From the NCBI RefSeq assembly GCF_047495875.1, contig NC_092465.1:1604501-1668500 (forward strand): a DNA stretch of 64,000 bases. Reading direction: 5' to 3'. Positions 20,963 through 32,124 of this stretch are shown here, one piece after another. The notes beneath the pieces were generated by a model, which saw only the letters and a list, made by a program, of their open reading frames with translations, was not told the DNA's origin and did not search any database. Positions within the stretch are counted from its first letter, which is position 1, and each line of letters starts with the position of its first letter. Source of the stretch: Pithys albifrons albifrons (Eukaryota > Chordata > Aves > Passeriformes > Thamnophilidae). Both the position numbers and the translations under genes were made by a program.

Positions 20963-21740
20963 ACATCCACAGCATTCCCTCTGGCACATCTCAGTCACCC
21001 CAAAGCACTCAGACCTCTGGTTTCTTCAAGCTCTGGGGCTAAACCCAAACCCAGCTGGGCTTTGAGCAGCACCAACACGAAGTTCTGTCCTCACATTGTT
21101 TTAGTCCCATTTAAAGCAATTCTTTTATGAAGAGAAATGGCAGTGACAGTTTCTTCCAAAACTGAAAGCTGAGGTTGTCTCTTGATCACCAGATTTCCAG
21201 GCACAAAAGTGATAAAAGTATCAAACTTCCCAAGGAACAAACTTCCCATGTCCTTCCTGTTTATCCCAGGATTGCTGACTTAGGGCTCAGTGAAGGACAG
21301 GAAGGAAGTCCCTGTTTGCCCCAGGACAGGATCTGTGCTCTGCAAGCCCAGAGCTCAGCCCTGCACAGACACAAATGGTGCTGCTGAGTCTCCTCATCCC
21401 ACAGCTTTGCCTTTCCCTGGAAACATCTCAGTGTCCCCTTTGGCTTTACATGCACAGCTGAGCCCTGCAGGATCTGCTGGAAGTGGCTCTTGGGATCCCA
21501 GGGGTGTGGGAGAGGAGGGACAGGGCTCCAGAACCAGCAGTTGCACTGGGGAGTCCCCACTGTGGCTGGGGCTGCACAACAACCTGGCCCAGAGCAGGAG
21601 TGAAACCTCCTCCCACGGGGACTCCAACCAGGACCTTGGGAGAACATTCCATGCAGAGGATTCTCTCTCTCTTCAGTGAAACCCCACGTTAAGCTGCTCA
21701 TTATCAGGGGGTTGTTGGCACTGCAGAGCTGAGGGGCTCC
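20963..21740. other. Intron, no gene seen
   Basis: Array-free, apparently single copy. Nothing recognisable. Confidence 0.4.
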
Positions 21741-21744
21741 AGCA

Positions 21745-21990
21745 GCTCATTCCAGCTGAACCCCAGCCTGGGTTGGGGACAAGGGACCCCAAAGCCCACT
21801 CAGTGCCACCCCTGCCATGGGCAGGGACACCTCCCACCAGCTCAGGTGGCTCCAACCTGGTCTTGGACACTCCCAGGGATCCAGGGGCAGCCACAGCTTC
21901 TCTGCCCAACCTGTGCCAGGGCCTGCCCACCCTCCCAGCCACCAATTCCATCCCAATATCCCACCCAGCCCTGCCCTCCCAGTGGGAAAC
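21745..21990 (-). mobile_element. CR1 LINE 3' fragment
   Basis: CAAAGCCCACTCAGTGCCAC, CCATGGGCAGGGACACCTCC, GATCCAGGGGCAGCCACAGC, CCAATTCCATCCCAATATCC. Confidence 0.9.
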
Positions 21991-22167
21991 CATTACTAGA
22001 AGTGAGGAACCAGCAGCTCTGTCCCCCTGGAGCTGAAGGACAGTTGCACATCCACCACCACAGGGACTTCACCTGGTTCTGCTGCAGGTTTGGGACAGAC
22101 CCAGCCTGGACACCCCTGGCCAGGCCCTTCCCCTCCTGCCAAGGCCCCCAGAGCCAGCCCAGCCTAC

Positions 22168-22244
22168 CTGGGGTTCTTGTTGTTGAGGCTCAGAGCGATC
22201 TCATTGACGGCGTGAGGGTGGGACATCACCATGTTGAATCCATA
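22168..22244 (-). CDS. FMNL2: FMNL2 exon, FH3 (residues 199-224)
   Basis: 25 codons plus two bases: [20 protein letters not shown] then NNKNP, an armadillo-repeat helix. The arginine codon is split AG|G. Acceptor TCCCAG|TAT, donor AG|GTAGGC. Confidence 0.96.
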
Positions 22245-22261
22245 CTGGGAGAGAAGGGAAA

Positions 22262-22400
22262 GTCCTGCTCCAGTTCTGACACCCCAAGGACTGTCCTGAC
22301 CCCCCAAGGATTGTTCTGACCCCCCAAGGACTGTCCTGACACCCCAAGGACTGTCCTGACACCCCAAGGATTGTTCTGACCCCCAAAGGATTGTTCTCAC
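22262..22400. repeat. About 20-bp minisatellite, 7 copies
   Basis: Units of CCCCAAGGACTGTCCTGACA or CCCCAAGGATTGTTCTGACC, starting about 17 bp from the acceptor of the 22168-22244 exon. Confidence 0.9.
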
Positions 22401-22494
22401 ACCCAGCAAATCCCACATCCCAGGGCAGTTCTTTAAGCCAAACAAACCCTTGTGGAGTTTGCTGATCAAACCCAAGTCTTTCATTCTCCCACTG

Positions 22495-23090
22495 TACCTG
22501 AGAACTTCCAACTCTGCTATTACATGATCCCACCATTCCCTCAGAACTTCCAACTCTGCTATTCCATGATTCCCCCATTCCCTGAGATCTTCCAACTCTG
22601 CTCTTCCATGATCCCACCATTCCCTCAGAACTTCCAACTCTACTCTTCCATGATCCCACTATTCCCTGAGATCTTCCAACTCTGCTATTCCATGACCCCA
22701 CCATTCCCTGAGAACCTCCAACTCTGCTATTCCATGACCCCACCATTCCCTCAGAACTTCCAACTCTACTCTTCCATGATCCCACTATTCCCTGAGATCT
22801 TCCAACTCTGCTATTCCATGATTCCACCATTCCCTGAGAACTTCCAGCTCTGCAATTCCATGATCCCACCATTCCCTGAGAACTTCCAGCTCTGCAATTC
22901 CATGATCCCGCCATTCCCTGAGAACTTCCAACTCTGCTATTCCATGACCCCACCATTCCCTGAGATCTTCCAACTCTGCTATTCCATGATCCCACCATTC
23001 CCTGAGAACTTCCAACTCTGCTATTCCATGACCCCACCATTCCCTGAGAACCTCCAGCTCTGCTATTCCATGATCCCACCATTCCCTGCC
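22495..23090. repeat. 42-bp minisatellite, about 14 copies
   Basis: Units with GAACTTCCAACTCTGCTATT, CCATGATCCCACCATTCCCT and GA. Variants (GATCTTCC, ACTATTCC) recur in a pattern suggesting block duplication. Confidence 0.95.
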
Positions 23091-23904
23091 ACTGACAGTG
23101 GTGGAATTCCTTGCTTTGGCCATATCAGCCAACAAAAAGGGCTCCAAGAGCTGCTCCAACATTATTTCCAACCCTTTTTTTCATCCTTCCCTCCCTCCAA
23201 GCCCTTTTTCGTTCTGCCAAGGGCACCATTTCATGTCTGAAGAGGAAGTGGAAGTTCAGCTGCCAAAAGCAGCTGCTCCTCTCCAAAAATGAAAAGAGAA
23301 TTCCTTTGGGAAACCCTCCACTGGTTATGAGGATTGTTGTTGCTCCCTTCCCATCCCTGTAAATCCCAGGAGCTGCTGCCCCCAGGGCAAAGGGGGGTCA
23401 CAGGTACCTCCTGCTCTCCTAATAAACTCCCAGGAAGGTTTTCCCCACAGCCTTTCCTTGTTTTAGCAGAAATTCCCACTCCCTGAAGCTCCCTGGACAT
23501 GATCCCAACATCCCAGTGAAGAGCAAAACCCCTCAGGGAAGCAGGACTGGCTTTGGCTTAGTTGGGTCCCCTCCAGCTGTGCCACTGCCTCCCATAAATC
23601 CTTCCTGAGGGAGAGCTGGGATTTTCCATCTGCTGAAACAACCTCCCAGTTTCCAAGTGTCAGGACTAAATTCTGAGGCTAATTATAGCCTGATTGGCTG
23701 CAGGTTTAATTAGTTAGTGCACACTGAGCTCTCCCCTCCCTGTGCCCCCTCCCCACCTGCACAATCCTTAGGAATTGTGTCCTGTTGCTTCCCATTTTAA
23801 TCATGAGAACTGAACCATTTGCAGCAGTTTGCCCCTAAAAATGCCCCCTGAGCTTCCCTGCCCTCCCAGCACCAGCAGAGCCCTGGGGAGCCCCCAGCAG
23901 TTAC
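23091..23904. other. Intron, single copy
   Basis: It includes an AT-rich part (23660-23730) with GGCTAATTATAGCCTGATTG and TTTAATTAGTTAGTGCAC, a possible conserved element. No exon seen. Confidence 0.4.
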
Positions 23905-24013
23905 CTGGTAGTTCATGATGGCCCTCAGGCACATGATGCACACGTGGACATCGTCCTTCTTGCTCACCAACCGGGAATTCTTGAGGGTCCTCCTGCTGGG
24001 CAGGGTGTTGTAC
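23905..24013 (-). CDS. FMNL2: FMNL2 exon, FH3 (residues 162-198)
   Basis: One base plus 36 codons: [20 protein letters not shown] then [16 protein letters not shown], a very conserved FH3 stretch. Acceptor TGGCAG|G, donor CAG|GTAACT. The acceptor sits close to the proximal end of the 133-bp array that fills much of the upstream intron. Confidence 0.96.
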
Positions 24014-24034
24014 CTGCCAGGAGAGACAGGGAGG

Positions 24035-25670
24035 CTCCTCAGGCCAGGGTGGGCGTGGGGGGACAGGGGAGGAGGAGAAATGGCCCTTCACTGGGACAGG
24101 ATGAGGATGTTCTCCAGGGGAACAGGGGGCAATGTTCATGGAGAGAAAGCAGGACAAGGTGCTGGGATGGACCCACAACAAACCCAGATCGGGGGGAGAG
24201 AGAAGGAAGGAAGGAAATGTCCCTCCACTGCGTGAGGAGGAAGATGTTCCCCAGGTGAACATGGGGCAATTTTCATGGAAATAAAGCAGGACAGGGTGCT
24301 GGGATGGATCCACAACCCAGATGGGAGGGAGAGGGAAGGAGAAATGTCCCTCCCCTGGGTGAGGATGAGGATGTTGTGTAGATGAACATGGGGCAATTTT
24401 CATGGAAATAAAGCAGGACAGGGTGCTGGGATGGACCCACAACAAACCCAGATTGGGGGGAGAGAGAAGGAAGGAAGAGAAATGTCCCTCCACTGGGTGA
24501 GGATGAGGATGTTCTCCAGGTGAACATGGGGCAATGTTCATGGATAGAAAGCAGGACAAGGTGCTGGGAGGGATCCACAACAAATCCAGATGAGAAGGAG
24601 AGGGAAGGAAGGAAATGTCCCTCCACTGGGTGAGGAGGAAGATGTTCTCCAGGTGAACAGGGGGCAATGCTCATGGAAATAAAGCAGGACAGGGTGCTGG
24701 GATGGACCCACAACAAACCCAGATCGGGGGGAGAGAGAAGGAAGGAAGGAAATGTCCCTCCACTGGGTGAGGAGGAAGATGTTCCCCAGGTGAACATGGG
24801 GCAATTTTCATGGAAATAAAGCAGGACAGGGTGCTGGGATGAATCCACAACCCAGATGGGAGGGAGAGGGAAGAAGGAGAAATGTCCCTCCCCTGGGTGA
24901 GGATGAGGATGTTGTGTAGATGAACATGGGGCAATTTTCATGGAAATAAAGCAGGACAAGGTGCTGGGATGGACCCACAACAAACCCAGACTGGGGGGAG
25001 AGAGAAGGAAGGAAGAGAAATGTCCCTCCCCTGGGTGAGGATGAGGATGTTCTCCAGGGGAACAGGGGGCAATGTTCATGGATAGAAAGCAGGACAAGGT
25101 GCTGGGAGGGATCCACAACAAATCCAGATGAGAAGGAGAGGGAAGGAAGAAAATGTCCCTCCACTGGGTGAGGAGGAAGGTGTTCCCCAGGTGAACACGG
25201 GGCAATGCTCATGGAAATAAAGCAGGACAGGGTGCTGGGATGGATCCACAACAAATCCAGATTGGGGGGAAAGGGAAGGAAGAGAAATGGCCCTTCACTG
25301 GGTGAGGATGAGAATGTTTTGTAGATGAACACGGGACAATGATCATGGAAATAAAGCAGGACAAGGTGCTGGGATGGACCCACAACAAACCCAGATGGGA
25401 GGGAGAGGGAAGGAAGGAAATGTCCCTCCACTGGGTGAGGAGGAAGATGTTCCCCAGGTGAACACGGGGCAATTTTCATGGAAATAAAGCAGGACAAGGT
25501 GCTGGGATAGACCCACAACAAACCCAGGTGGGTGGGAGAAAGAAGGAAGAGAAATGTCCCTCCATGGGCTGAGGATGAGGATGTTCTCCAGGGGAACAGG
25601 GGACAATGTTCATGGATAGAAAGCAGGACAAGGTGCTGGGAGGGATCCACAACAAACCCAGGGCAGGAGC
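24035..25670. repeat. About 133-bp satellite-like array, 12 copies, with higher-order pattern
   Basis: Units contain AATGTCCCTCCACTGGGTGA, GGTGAACATGGGGCAATTTT, CATGGAAATAAAGCAGGACA and GGTGCTGGGATGGA. Eight units carry AATAAA on +. Every third to fourth unit has GGATAGAAAGC instead (24539, 25078, 25612), giving a higher-order period near 535 bp. The array begins about 20 bp from the acceptor at 24013. Confidence 0.95.
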
Positions 25671-25809
25671 TGCAGCCCCAGAGCAGGGCATGGAAACACC
25701 AACAATGAAGGTGAGAACCAGCAACACCACACGGGGTTTGTTCTGCTGCACTGTCAGGGTGGGACACAAACACTGCAAACCCTCCCTCTCAGTGCCCAAC
25801 CCCAGAGGG

Positions 25810-26102
25810 ATGGGAATGGTGGGGTGGGATGGGGTGGGATGGGATGGGATGGGATGGGATGGGATGGGATGGGATGGGGTGGGATGGGGTGGGATGGGGT
25901 GGGATGGGGTGGGATGGGAGGGGATGGGGTGGGGTGGGGATGGGGATGGGGATGGGATGGGATAGGATGGGGATGGGGATGGGGATGGGGATGGGGATGG
26001 GGATGGGATGGGATGGGGAGGGAGGGGACGGGATGGGGTGGGATGGGGATGGGGATGGGGATGGGGATGGGGATGGGGATGGGGATGGGATAGGATGGGA
26101 TG
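25810..26102. repeat. GGGAT/GGGGAT simple repeat
   Basis: Runs of GGGATGGGATGGGATGGGAT then GGGGATGGGGATGGGGAT, with GGGTGGGATGG in between. G-runs of three to four at 5-6-bp spacing over almost 300 bp. Confidence 0.97.
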
Positions 26103-26474
26103 GTGCAGTCCTGTCCATGGAGAGCCCCCAGCCCTGAGCCTTCAGCAGTTCCTCCCCTGGCTCTCATTCTCCAGCAGTGCTGAGATGAAAGGAATCCCCA
26201 ACCCAAAGCAGGATGCAATGAAAGGCCTTTTCCCCATAAATATGGATGAGTAACTGAGCTCAGGGCCCTGCAGGGCTGCAGCAAAACTGACCCACTTTGG
26301 GCAGCACCACAGAGGGTGGGGGAGCTGCAGGGGGGTTGCAGGGAGGGCACCCCAAGGAGGGCACCATGCCACACCACTCACAGGGATGGGTGCTCTGCAC
26401 CTGCCCCTGGACACTCCTGTGGGAATGGGGCTGCCCAGGAGCTCCAGCCAGGGCTGTGCCACCATCCTGCCCCC

Positions 26475-27275
26475 TTCCCAGGGACCAGCTCAGCACCCAC
26501 ACACCCCTCCTGTGCCCCCAGGGACCAGGTCACTGCCCACACACCCCTCCTGTGCCCCCAGGGACCAGCTCAGTGCCCACACACCCCTCCTGTGCCCCCA
26601 CAGACCAGCTCAGCACCCACACACCCCTCCTGTGCCCCCAAGGACCAGCTCAGTGCCCACACACCCCTCCTGTGCCCCCAGGGACCAGCTCAGCACCCAC
26701 ACACCCCTCCTGTGCCCCCAGGGACCAGCTCAGCACCCACACACCCCTCCTGTGCCCCCAGGGACCAGCTCAGTGCCCACACACCCCTCCTGTGCCCCCA
26801 GGGACCAGCTCAGCACCCACACACAATGTCCCCATGGACCAGCTTAGTGCCCACACACCCCTCCTGTGCCCCCAGGGACCGGCTCAGTGCCCACACACCC
26901 CTCCTGTGCCCCCAAGGACCAGCTCAGTGCCCACACACCCCTCCTGTGCCCCCAAGGACCAGCTCAGCAGCCACACACCCCTCCTGTGCCCCCACAGACC
27001 AGCTCAGCACCCACACACAATGTCCCCAGGGATCAGCTTAGTGCCCACACACCCCTGTGCCCCCAGGGACCAGCTCAGTGCCCACACACCCCTCCTGTGC
27101 CCCCAGGGACCAGGTCAGCGCCCACACACCCCTCCTGTGCCCCCAGGGACCAGCTCAGCACCCACACGCCCCTCCTGTGCCCCCAGGGACCAGCTCAGCA
27201 CCCACACACCCCTCCTGTGCCCCCAGGGACCAGCTCAGCACCCACACACCCCTCCTGTGCCCCCAGGGACCAGGT
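26475..27275. repeat. 42-bp minisatellite, about 18 copies
   Basis: Units with CCCAGGGACCAGCTCAGCAC, CCACACACCCCTCCTGTGCC and CC. A shortened CACAATGTCCCCA variant occurs twice (26820, 27015), pointing to a block duplication of about 195 bp. Confidence 0.95.
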
Positions 27276-27844
27276 CCCTGGGCACTGAAGGTACTCATGG
27301 CACAGCCCAGACTGATGCCCTGCAGCCCAGGAGGCCCTGAAGTCCAACCCCTGGATGCAGCCAAAGCCCTTGGATGGACAGAGCTTCTGTGCCTGGACCC
27401 TCCACTCCTTACAGAGGTTTTGCAGAATTAAAATTTCTCACTTCAATCCACATAAAAACTCCAGCCCTGACTGGGAAGAAAAGGAATTTCTAATGGGCTG
27501 GGCCACTGCACATTAATATTGATCTGACAGGAGACTCTGGCCCTCTGCAAAGCTCCTTCTCCCCAAAAAGCAGCAGTAAAACCCTCAAAGCTTCAGCTCC
27601 TTTTTGATCCTTCTGCCCTCGTTTTGGTGTCATTTCCCAAATCCCTGTCCCTCCCCTTCAGGAGGAGCCTCTCAGGTGCCAAGGCAAGGCAGGGAGCAGG
27701 GCACTGGCAGGGCTGGCACAGCTGGAGTAGCTGCAGGAAGGCACCTGAGTGGGGATGGGAAGGGATGGGCTGAGCCATGAAGGGACACGCAGAGCTCTGT
27801 GTCCAATTGGGAATTATCCTGCTGAGATCTCCCAGCCTTGTCCT
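27276..27844. other. Intron, no gene seen
   Basis: Apparently single-copy sequence without arrays. Nothing recognisable. Confidence 0.35.
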
Positions 27845-27990
27845 CTTCCAGCCAAGAGAGAGGAGCACTCCAGGCTGGAAGGGGCTTGGGGCACCCTGGG
27901 ACAGTGGGAGGTGCCCCTGCCCATGCAGGAGTGGCACTGGATGGGCTTTGAGGTCCTTCCAACCCAACCCATCCTGGGATTCTGGAGCTG
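27845..27990 (+). mobile_element. CR1 LINE 3' end
   Basis: GGGGCACCCTGGGACAGTGG, GGAGTGGCACTGGATGGGCT, AGGTCCTTCCAACCCAACCC, ATCCTGGGATTCTGG. Confidence 0.85.
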
Positions 27991-28214
27991 AATGGTTCCC
28001 ATGGCAAAGTCAGAGGAGGAGCTTCCACCCAGCAGAACCTCCAGCCTGGAGGTCCACATGGCCCAGAACCCTCATCTACCACCTGGGGACAGGGCAGGAC
28101 CCTCCTGGTGTGCCCAAACTCCTCATCCTGCACACCCTCAGCTGGTGAGGAGAACCTGCCTCACCCTCAGGAAAAGATCCCATTCAATTAACGAGTACTG
28201 ATGAAATCTGCAAA

Positions 28215-28880
28215 TAAAAGGGATGGAGGGAAGGAAGGGAGGAGGGAAGGGAAGGAAAGGAAGGAAAGGGAGGGAGGGAAGGAAGGAAAGGGAGGGAGGG
28301 AAGGAAGGAAAGGGAGGGAGGGAAGGAAGGAAAGGGAGGGAGGGAAGGAAGGAAAGGGAGGGAGGGAAGGAAGGGAGGGAGGAAGGAAGGAAAGGGAGGG
28401 AGGGAAGGAAGGAAAGGGAGGGAGGGAAGGAAGGAAAGGGAGGGAGGGAAGGAAGGAAAGGGAGGGAGGGAAGGAAGGAAAGGGAGGGAGGGAGGAAGGA
28501 AGGAGAAGGGAGGGGAGGAGGAAGGAAGGAAAGGAGGGAGGGAAGGAAGGAAAGGGAGGAGGGAGGGAAGGGAGGGAGGGAGGAAGGGAGGGAGGGAGAA
28601 GGGAGGGAGGGAGGAGGAAGGGAGGAAGGAGAGGAGGAGGGAGGAAGGGAGGAGGAGGAAGGAGAGGAAGGAGAGGAAGGAGGAAGGAAGGAAGGAAGGA
28701 AGGAAGGAAGGAAGGAAGGAAGGAAGGAAGAGGAAGGAAGGAAGGAAGGAAGGAAGGAAGGAAGGAAGGAAGGAAGGAAGGAAGGAAGGAAGGAAGGAAG
28801 GAAGGAAGGAAGGAAGGAAGGAAGGAAGGAAGGAAGGAAGGAAGGAAGGAAGGAAGGAAGGAAGGAAGGAAGGAAGGCGA
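28215..28880. repeat. Long polypurine tract (GGAA/GGGA)
   Basis: About 660 bp of almost uninterrupted purines on +: AGGGAGGGAAGGAAGGAA blocks, then a pure GGAA tetramer run from about 28680 to 28877. The transcript strand is (TTCC)n. A GGAGGGAGAGAA stretch and GGGCAGGAGGCAGCA repeats continue to 29070. Confidence 0.97.
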
Positions 28881-29070
28881 GAGGATGGAGAGAGAGGATG
28901 GAGGGCAGGAGGGAGAGAAGGAGGGAGAGAAGGAGGGAGAGAAGGAGGATGGAGGACAGCAGGGCAGGAGGGCAGCAGGGCAGGAGGACAGCAGGGCAGG
29001 AGGCAGCAGGGCAGGAGGACAGCAGGGCAGGAGGCAGCAGGGCAGCAGGACAGCAGGCCAGCAGGGCAGA
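28881..29070. repeat. Short GA- and GCAG-rich repeats
   Basis: GGAGGGAGAGAAGGAGG, then about 8 copies of AGCAGGGCAGGAGG, ending about 27 bp from the exon donor at 29096. Confidence 0.85.
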
Positions 29071-29096
29071 GCTCAGGAAGGTGCCCCCAGCCTCAC

Positions 29097-29255
29097 CGCA
29101 GCGTGGAGTGTCGCCCCGCACGGGCCGCGCCGCTGCCCACGGGCGAGGGCAGGTTGGTGGTGCCCCCCCTGTGCAGGTCCTCGATGGAGCGACTCCAGGG
29201 CTTGGCCTTGTCCATGGAGCTCTCCAAGCTGCTCTCCAGGCTCTCAAAGTCAAAG
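29097..29255 (-). CDS. FMNL2: FMNL2 exon, variable linker (residues 109-162)
   Basis: One base, 52 codons, two bases. It encodes [20 protein letters not shown], then a serine/arginine-rich stretch [10 protein letters not shown] and a low-complexity part ending RHSTL. The SRSIEDLHR block is a hallmark of FMNL2-type proteins. Relative to the mammalian sequence the [18 protein letters not shown] part is slightly divergent. Donor CG|GTGAGG. A 680-bp purine tract begins about 200 bp downstream in the transcript. Confidence 0.95.
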
Positions 29256-29309
29256 CTGGAAGGCAAAGGGGGTTGCAGGGCCAGGTTAGGCAGAGGAGGG
29301 GCATGGAGT

Positions 29310-29560
29310 GCCCTCCTTTGGGGGCAGCCCCAAAGCCACCCAACACTGCCAAGGGCAGGGGAATTGCCCTCCCAGCCCATGGAGCCCACCTGCTCCACTG
29401 TGCCAAGGTCCCAGAGCCACCCAACACTGCCAAGGGCAGGGGAATTGCCCTCTATGCCCATGGAGCCCACCTGTGCCAAGGTCCCAGAGCCACCCAACAG
29501 TGCCAAGGGCAGGGGAAATGCCCTCCCAGCCCATGGAGCCCACCTGTGCCAAGGGCCCTC
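29310..29560. repeat. About 81-bp minisatellite, 3 copies
   Basis: Units contain CAGAGCCACCCAACACTGCC, AAGGGCAGGGGAATTGCCCT and CAGCCCATGGAGCCCACCTG. Similar words recur at 63570-63795. Confidence 0.85.
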
Positions 29561-29689
29561 CCCCCAGAGCAGGCTGGGACTGTGGGATCTGCTGGAACAG
29601 GGATGGAAAAGGAGAGACAAACACAACGTGGGGCTTGAGGGCAAAGCCCAGGGAAAGGGGCTGAGCTACAGAGGGGGAAGGAATTCCCA

Positions 29690-29825
29690 GCCCCACAGAT
29701 TCCCTCAGGCTGGAAAAGCCCTCTGAGACCAGCAGGTCCAACCAGCCCCAGCACTGCCCAGGCCACCTCTGACCATGTCCCCAAGTGCCACATCCACAGG
29801 GCTTTGAACTCCTCCAGGGTCACAT
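29690..29825 (-). mobile_element. CR1 internal fragment
   Basis: CAGGCTGGAAAAGCCCTCTG, CATGTCCCCAAGTGCCACAT and CCACAGGGCTTTGAACTCCT in reverse CR1 order. Confidence 0.75.
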
Positions 29826-29934
29826 CCCAGGCAAGATCCAACCTCACGTTATCCCAACTCAACACAACCCAAGCAGATCCCACAACCATTCCAGGTCCTC
29901 CTTCATTTCTGACTCCTTGCCCATTGTCCTGTTT

Positions 29935-31245
29935 TCTCCAGCAGGAATTCTGGTCCCTCCCCATTATCCTGCTGAAATTCTGCTCCCTCCCCATTGTCCT
30001 GCAGGAATTCTGGTCCCACATTTTCCTGCAGGAATTCTGCTCCCTCCACATTGTCCTGCTGAAATTCTGGTCCCTCCCCATCATCCTGCAGGAATTCTGT
30101 GCCTTCCACATTGTCCTGCTGGAATTCTGGTCCCTCCCCATTGTCCTGCAGGAATTCTGTTCCCACATTCTCCAGCAGGAATTCTGGTCCCTCCACATTG
30201 TCCTGCAGGAATTCTGGTCCCACATTGTCCTGCAGGAATTCTGTTCCCACATTCTCCAGCAGGAAATCTGGTCCCTCCCCACTGTCCTTCTGGAATTCTG
30301 GTCCCTCCCCATCATCCTGCAGGAATTCTGTGCCTTCCACATTGTCCTGCTGGAATTCTGGTCCCTCCCCATTGTCCTGCAGGAATTCTGTTCCCACATT
30401 CTCCAGCAGGAATTCTGGTCCCTCCACATTGTCCTGCAGGAATTCTGGTCCCACATTGTCCTGCAGGAATTCTGTTCCCACATTCTCCAGCAGGAAATCT
30501 GGTCCCTCCCCACTGTCCTTCTGGAATTCTGGTCCCTCCCCATCATCCTGCAGGAATTCTGTGCCTTCCACATTGTCCTGCTGGAATTCTGGTCCCACAT
30601 TGTCCTGCTGGAATTCTGTTCCCACATTCTTCAGCAGAAATTCTGCTCCCTCCCCATTGTCCTGCTGGAATTCTGCTCCCTCCCCACTGTCCAGCAGGAA
30701 TTCTGTTCCCTCCACATTGTCCTGCAGGAATTCTGGTCCCTCCCCATTGTCCTGCAGGAATTCTGTTCCCACATTCTCCAGCAGGAAATCTGGTCCCTCC
30801 CCACTGTCCTTCTGGAATTCTGGTCCCTCCCCATCATCCTGCAGGAATTCTGTGCCTTCCACATTGTCCTGCTGGAATTCTGGTCCCACATTGTCCTGCT
30901 GGAATTCTGTTCCCACATTCTTCAGCAGGAATTCTGCTCCCTCCCCATTGTCCTGCTGGAATTCTGCTCCCTCCCCACTGTCCTGCTGGAATTCTGGTCC
31001 CTCCCCACTGTCCTGCAGGAATTCTGCTCCCTCCCCACTGTCCTGCAGGAATTCTGCTCCCTCCCCACTGTCCTGCTGGAATTCTGGTCCCTCCCCACTG
31101 TCCTGCTGGAATTCTGCTCCCTCCCCACTGTCCTGCTGGAATTCTGCTCCCTCCCCACTGTCCTGCTGGAATTCTGCTCCCTCCCCACTGTCCTGCTGGA
31201 ATTCTGCTCCCTCCCCACTGTCCTGCTGGAATTCTGCTCCCTCCC
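29935..31245. repeat. 30-bp EcoRI-bearing minisatellite, about 44 copies, with 231-bp higher-order units
   Basis: Units CTGCAGGAATTCTGGTCCCT plus CCCCATTGTC. GAATTC is in nearly every unit. A marker variant (CCATCATCCTGCAGG then GTGCCTTCCA) recurs at 30079, 30310 and 30541, an exact 231-bp period, then at 30832. The distal part (from about 30960) is homogeneous. Confidence 0.97.
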
Positions 31246-31579
31246 CAGCTTTGAGGTCCTTACTCATTTTTGCCACCTCAGAGGGGGAAACCAGCGAGTC
31301 CCTTCCCTACATTTGGATAAATTTGGGAAGAGTCTTTCCACAAACACTCCTCTTTGCTGGGCACAGTTTTTCCAGTCAGTAACATTCTAAAACATGTAAT
31401 TTTCCCTCATTAATTTTCCTGCAAGCCCATCAAAAATCCCCTTTCTGTGCAATGACATCCAGAAATTTGAGGGCAGCTTTGCTAAAAATAAACTGTCAGT
31501 GTCTCCAACCCAAGGCTTCTTTTCAGGCACTTTTATACAAAGAAATCTCCTACAATATCCTGAATTAATGTGGAGATAA
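31246..31579. other. Single-copy intron
   Basis: Array-free sequence. No conserved frame or transposon recognised. Confidence 0.4.
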
Positions 31580-31695
31580 TGGCCCATCCCTGGAGTGTTC
31601 AAGGCCAGGCTGGATGGGACAATCTGGGCTGGAGGAAGGTCTGGGATGGGCTTTAAGGTCCCCCCCAGCCCAGTCTGGGATGATTCCATGACACT
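31580..31695 (+). mobile_element. CR1 3' end
   Basis: GTTCAAGGCCAGGCTGGATG, GGATGGGCTTTAAGGTCCCC, GGGATGATTCCATGAC. Confidence 0.75.
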
Positions 31696-32124
31696 AAAAC
31701 AGATTCTCTGCTGAAGATCCATTTCAAATCATGGGATGGAACAACTCAGGAAAGCTCCTGCTCTTCAGAGCACCTCCCAGGATTTGTCACCTCCAGCACT
31801 AACCAGGAGGGAACCTCTTGGTTTGCAGCTTTCCCGAGGTGCCAACCCCCCTGAGATGCCTCCTGGGGCACAGGGGACGCCCCCAGGCTGGCAGGGAGCA
31901 GTGGGAGGTGCCCTCTGGGCACACAGACACACCATTCCTCAGGGCTGGCACCAACCCCAAACCCTTCCAGGAGTTCTCTGTCCTCCCACACCTTCATCTC
32001 CTGCACCCTGAGCTGGTGAGAGGTCAAAGCTCAGGGATGTCCCAGCACAGCCCTGGAGAGAAAGAACCTCCAGGTTTGAATTTAGGCTTGGGATGGAATA
32101 ATTCCTGACCCACATTTCTGTTGT

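Noticed and set aside
28201..29638. Lys/Glu/Arg/Gly-rich frames of 362-471 residues
   Set aside because: Produced by the GGAA/GGGA purine tract.
29785..31390. Frames of 427-528 residues in three phases
   Set aside because: The 30-bp unit is a multiple of three, so several frames stay open; no protein family is recognised.
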